The notes under the pieces are model-generated. The model made no database searches, was not told the origin of the DNA, and saw only the letters and a list, made by a program, of their open reading frames with translations. This document shows positions 31,488-33,728 of a stretch of 33,728 nucleotides of DNA, piece by piece. Origin of the DNA: Acidobacteriota bacterium (GTDB lineage Bacteria; Actinomycetota; Acidimicrobiia; Acidimicrobiales; Palsa-688); assembly GCA_028876385.1 (NCBI GenBank), contig JAGWSF010000103.1, positions 1 to 33,728 on the forward strand. The letters run 5' to 3'. The translations under genes were made by a program, and so were the position numbers. Within the stretch, counting starts at the first letter, position 1, and every line of letters begins with the position of its first letter.

Positions 31488-31750
31488 CCCGGTGTCCCGT
31501 TCGTGCGACCCTTCGGCATCCGTCGAGGGTATATCCCGCGTGGTCCACCCCCGCCCCGTTTGGTTAACCTGACCGCCGATGGCGCGGGTGGACGCAGTAT
31601 CTGTCTGGTTCGACGCGCCCGGTCAGCGGCTCATCCGCCGCGACCGGGCGGCTGGAGGGCGCGCCTGTCGCGCCACCGCAGGCCGAGAAACCCGCTCGGA
31701 TCAGCGCAGCGCGGCCGCGGAAGGCTAGAGCCACTATCTACTCTGCACCT
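31488..31750. other. intergenic region between the DUF3097 gene and the acyltransferase
   Basis: The largest gap in the window, about 263 bases, between divergent genes. It holds an eight-base palindrome GGTTAACC (31562-31569) and a GGGTATATCCC (31527-31540 area). A possible -10 (TATCTA, 31735-31740) lies about ten bases before the acyltransferase GTG, which would make that mRNA nearly leaderless. No gene or RNA structure is evident. Confidence 0.35.
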
Positions 31751-33718
31751 GTGATCCTCACTGCGGGGGCGACCCGGGTCACACCCACCCAGCCGCCCAA
31801 GCTCCGGAAACTACCGGGGCTCGACGGTCTGCGGGCCATCGCCGTGGTGGCCGTCATCATCTACCACCTCGACCCCCACTGGCTCCCCGGGGGCTACCTG
31901 GGGGTGGACCTCTTCTTCGTCATATCCGGGTACCTGATCACCGCCCTGGTCCTGGGCGAGTACCAGAGGACCGCCACCGTCTCGCTGCGGCGGTTCTGGG
32001 CCCGACGGGCCCGGCGACTGCTCCCCGCCCTCGGCCTGGCCCTCGTCGTGGTCACCGTCGCCGCCGCCCTGCTGGCCCGCGACGCCCTGCCGCCCATGCG
32101 CTACGACGTTCCGGCCGCGGTGTTCTACGTGCTCAACTGGCGGCTCCTGTTTGCTCACGACAGTTACGCTGCCTCGTTCGGCCGGCCGCCCCTGCTCCTG
32201 CACCTGTGGTCGCTGTCGGTGGAGGAGCAGTTCTACCTGATCTGGCCACCGGTCCTGCTGGTGCTGCTGAGGCGCCGGGTGAGCCGCGCCCGAATCGCCG
32301 GGATCGCCCTGGGCGGAGCCCTGGTGTCGTCGTTGCTGATGGCCCTGCTGTACCAGCCGGGCCACCCCTCGGGGGTCTACTTCGGCACTGACACCCATGC
32401 CCAGGGCCTGCTCATCGGCTGCACCCTGGCCGCCGCCGTTCCGCCGTGGAGGATGCACGCCGCCGTCGCCCCGGCCGCCCGCAAGGTGCTGGAGTGCTCC
32501 GGTGTGGTGGCCCTGGTCGCGGTTGCCGCCGGGTTGGTGGTGCTCGGGTTCGACTCGTCGGTCACCTATCGGGGGGGCATGATCGCCGTCGACCTGGCCA
32601 CCGCGGTGGTGGTGGCCACGGTGGCCCACCCCGCCAGCCGCCTCGGGGAGCTCCTGTCGCGCCAACCTCTTCGATGGCTCGGGCTTCGCTCCTACTCGCT
32701 GTACCTCTGGCACTGGCCCATATTCCAGCTGACCCGGCCCGGTCCCGATCTGAGCTGGCCCACCTTCCCCGCCACCGTCCTGCGCCTGACCCTGACCGTG
32801 GCCGCCGCCGAGCTCACCTACCGGTACGTGGAACAGCCGTGGCGCGACGGGCGGGCGGAGTTCATCCTCAGGGTGAGAGCGGCGAGTTCGTCGCGTCTGC
32901 GGGTGGGCGTCGCAGCCGGTGCGCTCCCCTTGGCGGTCATCCTCCTACTCGCCACCGGGCCGGGCTCCACCGAACCGGCCATCCTGGCCCGTGGCTCCAC
33001 TGCGGCGGCCCGGACGGCGATACCTCTTCCATCGCCGCAGCCGGTCCCGACCGCGGCTACCGGCCCGTTCGGGCCCTTGGATTACGCCGGGGGTGGGCAC
33101 TCCCCGCACCACGCCGCCCCGACCACCACGGTGGCGGCCCCCACCACGACCGTCGCCCCCACCACCGTTGCTCCGACGACGACCGTCCCGCCGGTCGACA
33201 CCCTGCCCCCGCTGGGCCCCCTGCCGGCCACTGACGCGCCGGCGCTCGCCATCGGGGACTCGGTGCTGCTGGCGGCCAGCCCCACCCTGAGCTCGACGTT
33301 CGGGTCGGCGGTCACCGTGGACGCCCAGGTCGGACGCCAGGTCGAGACCGGGATCGCCCGCCTGGCCACTTACCGCCAGAGCGGCGCGCTGGCCCAGTAC
33401 CGGACGGTGGTCATCGACCTCGGGACCAACGGCCTGTTCACCCCGTCGGAGTTCTCGCAGATGGCCGGACTCGTGGCCGGGATCCCCCACGTGGTGGTGG
33501 TCGACGTGCACGCCGACCGGTCGTGGATCCCGCCCAGCAACACCACCATCCAGCAGGGCGTGGCCGCCCACCCCGGCCAGATGACCCTGGCCGACTGGAA
33601 CGCCGTGGCCGCCCCTCCCCTGCTTTATGCCGACGGTGTCCACCCCGACCCGGCCGGAGCGGCGGTCTACACCCGCGTGATCGAGAAGGCCCTGATCGGT
33701 CCCCCCGCCGGACCCTGA
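31751..33718 (+). CDS. acyltransferase-3 (OafA/YrhL-type) membrane protein fused to an SGNH domain
   Basis: Transfers acyl groups across the membrane to a cell-surface glycan. The 655-residue product has an N-terminal acyltransferase-3 region of about ten helices with LPGLDGLRAIAVVAVIIYHLD, GVDLFFVISGYLIT, the RRFWARRARRLLPAL motif, and HLWSLSVEEQFYLIWP. A further helix follows (about 375-395), then a Thr/Pro/Val-rich linker. The outside SGNH hydrolase domain has GDS (Ser504), DLGTNG and DGVHPDPAG (Asp628, His631). The full catalytic set is present, so it is complete and ends inside the window. It starts at a GTG. A target polysaccharide is inferred, not seen. Confidence 0.92.
   Translation: MILTAGATRVTPTQPPKLRKLPGLDGLRAIAVVAVIIYHLDPHWLPGGYLGVDLFFVISGYLITALVLGEYQRTATVSLRRFWARRARRLLPALGLALVVVTVAAALLARDALPPMRYDVPAAVFYVLNWRLLFAHDSYAASFGRPPLLLHLWSLSVEEQFYLIWPPVLLVLLRRRVSRARIAGIALGGALVSSLLMALLYQPGHPSGVYFGTDTHAQGLLIGCTLAAAVPPWRMHAAVAPAARKVLECSGVVALVAVAAGLVVLGFDSSVTYRGGMIAVDLATAVVVATVAHPASRLGELLSRQPLRWLGLRSYSLYLWHWPIFQLTRPGPDLSWPTFPATVLRLTLTVAAAELTYRYVEQPWRDGRAEFILRVRAASSSRLRVGVAAGALPLAVILLLATGPGSTEPAILARGSTAAARTAIPLPSPQPVPTAATGPFGPLDYAGGGHSPHHAAPTTTVAAPTTTVAPTTVAPTTTVPPVDTLPPLGPLPATDAPALAIGDSVLLAASPTLSSTFGSAVTVDAQVGRQVETGIARLATYRQSGALAQYRTVVIDLGTNGLFTPSEFSQMAGLVAGIPHVVVVDVHADRSWIPPSNTTIQQGVAAHPGQMTLADWNAVAAPPLLYADGVHPDPAGAAVYTRVIEKALIGPPAGP
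33118..33192 (+). repeat. degenerate P-T-T-T-V-A repeat in the acyltransferase linker
   Basis: Four imperfect units of PTTTVA(P) join the last membrane helix to the SGNH domain. Thr/Pro-rich linkers like this are common in actinobacterial surface proteins and may be glycosylated. Confidence 0.7.
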
Positions 33719-33728
33719 TCGGTCCCCC

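Noticed and set aside
33691..33728. 15-base direct repeat CCTGATCGGTCCCCC around the last stop codon
   Set aside because: Two copies only, cut by the window edge. It cannot be judged as a mobile-element border or attachment site.

Overview
The window is GC-rich and densely coded. It reads as a chromosome segment of an actinobacterium, probably outside Mycobacteriales; an Acidimicrobiia-like lineage is my guess from gene content and has not been tested by any search. Evidence for this includes frequent GTG/TTG starts, the order tRNA-Trp/secE/nusG/rplK/rplA, a DUF3097 gene, an EthR/EthA-like pair and a decaprenyl-phosphoryl-arabinose gene set. No rRNA, CRISPR array, transposase, integrase or prophage gene is visible, and no gap between genes exceeds about 265 bases.

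Region 1 (1-4666, all minus strand) is a translation and transcription core. Read in the direction of transcription it runs tRNA-Thr, tRNA-Met, rpmG, ECF sigma factor, anti-sigma factor, a hypothetical gene, tRNA-Trp, secE, nusG, rplK and rplA (cut by the window edge). The sigma/anti-sigma/hypothetical block is inserted between rpmG and secE. A DosR-box-like palindrome lies in front of the hypothetical gene.

Region 2 (4765-9886) holds single housekeeping and signalling genes: a GNAT acetyltransferase, a Bcp-type peroxiredoxin, an RsbW-like ATPase, an Nei/Fpg DNA glycosylase, an alpha/beta hydrolase and a GAF-GGDEF diguanylate cyclase.

Region 3 (9897-13025) is a redox module. An EthR-like TetR regulator and an SDR dehydrogenase are transcribed divergently from an EthA/MymA-like Baeyer-Villiger-type flavin monooxygenase. 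Two TCAACR...GTTGA dyads, 20 bp apart, lie just before the monooxygenase start. A stand-alone CBM48-type protein follows.

Region 4 (13457-16867) is an overlapping operon ubiA-dprE1-dprE2. It encodes transfer of phosphoribose to a polyprenyl phosphate and the two-step epimerisation to the arabinose donor. DprE1 has Ala where M. tuberculosis has the benzothiazinone-target Cys.

Region 5 (17004-28723) mixes regulators and transporters: two STAS proteins, a small hypothetical divergent from a TetR gene, and two paralogous DHA2 exporters. Each exporter overlaps a small downstream gene by ATGA (a MerR regulator in one case, an 88-residue coiled-coil protein in the other) and each is preceded by a dyad. 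The region also has a CYTH/CHAD protein, another MFS carrier, an SDR and a CheY-like receiver. The second exporter appears to lack a conventional start codon at its strong Shine-Dalgarno sequence.

Region 6 (28739-33718) contains a minus-strand run DUF3097, SDR and compact amidohydrolase, then a plus-strand acyltransferase-3/SGNH membrane protein that may acylate an envelope polysaccharide. I see no wholly new system. The best leads are the EthR-EthA-SDR module with its operator, the arabinan-donor operon with a naturally altered drug-target residue, and the paired exporter units.
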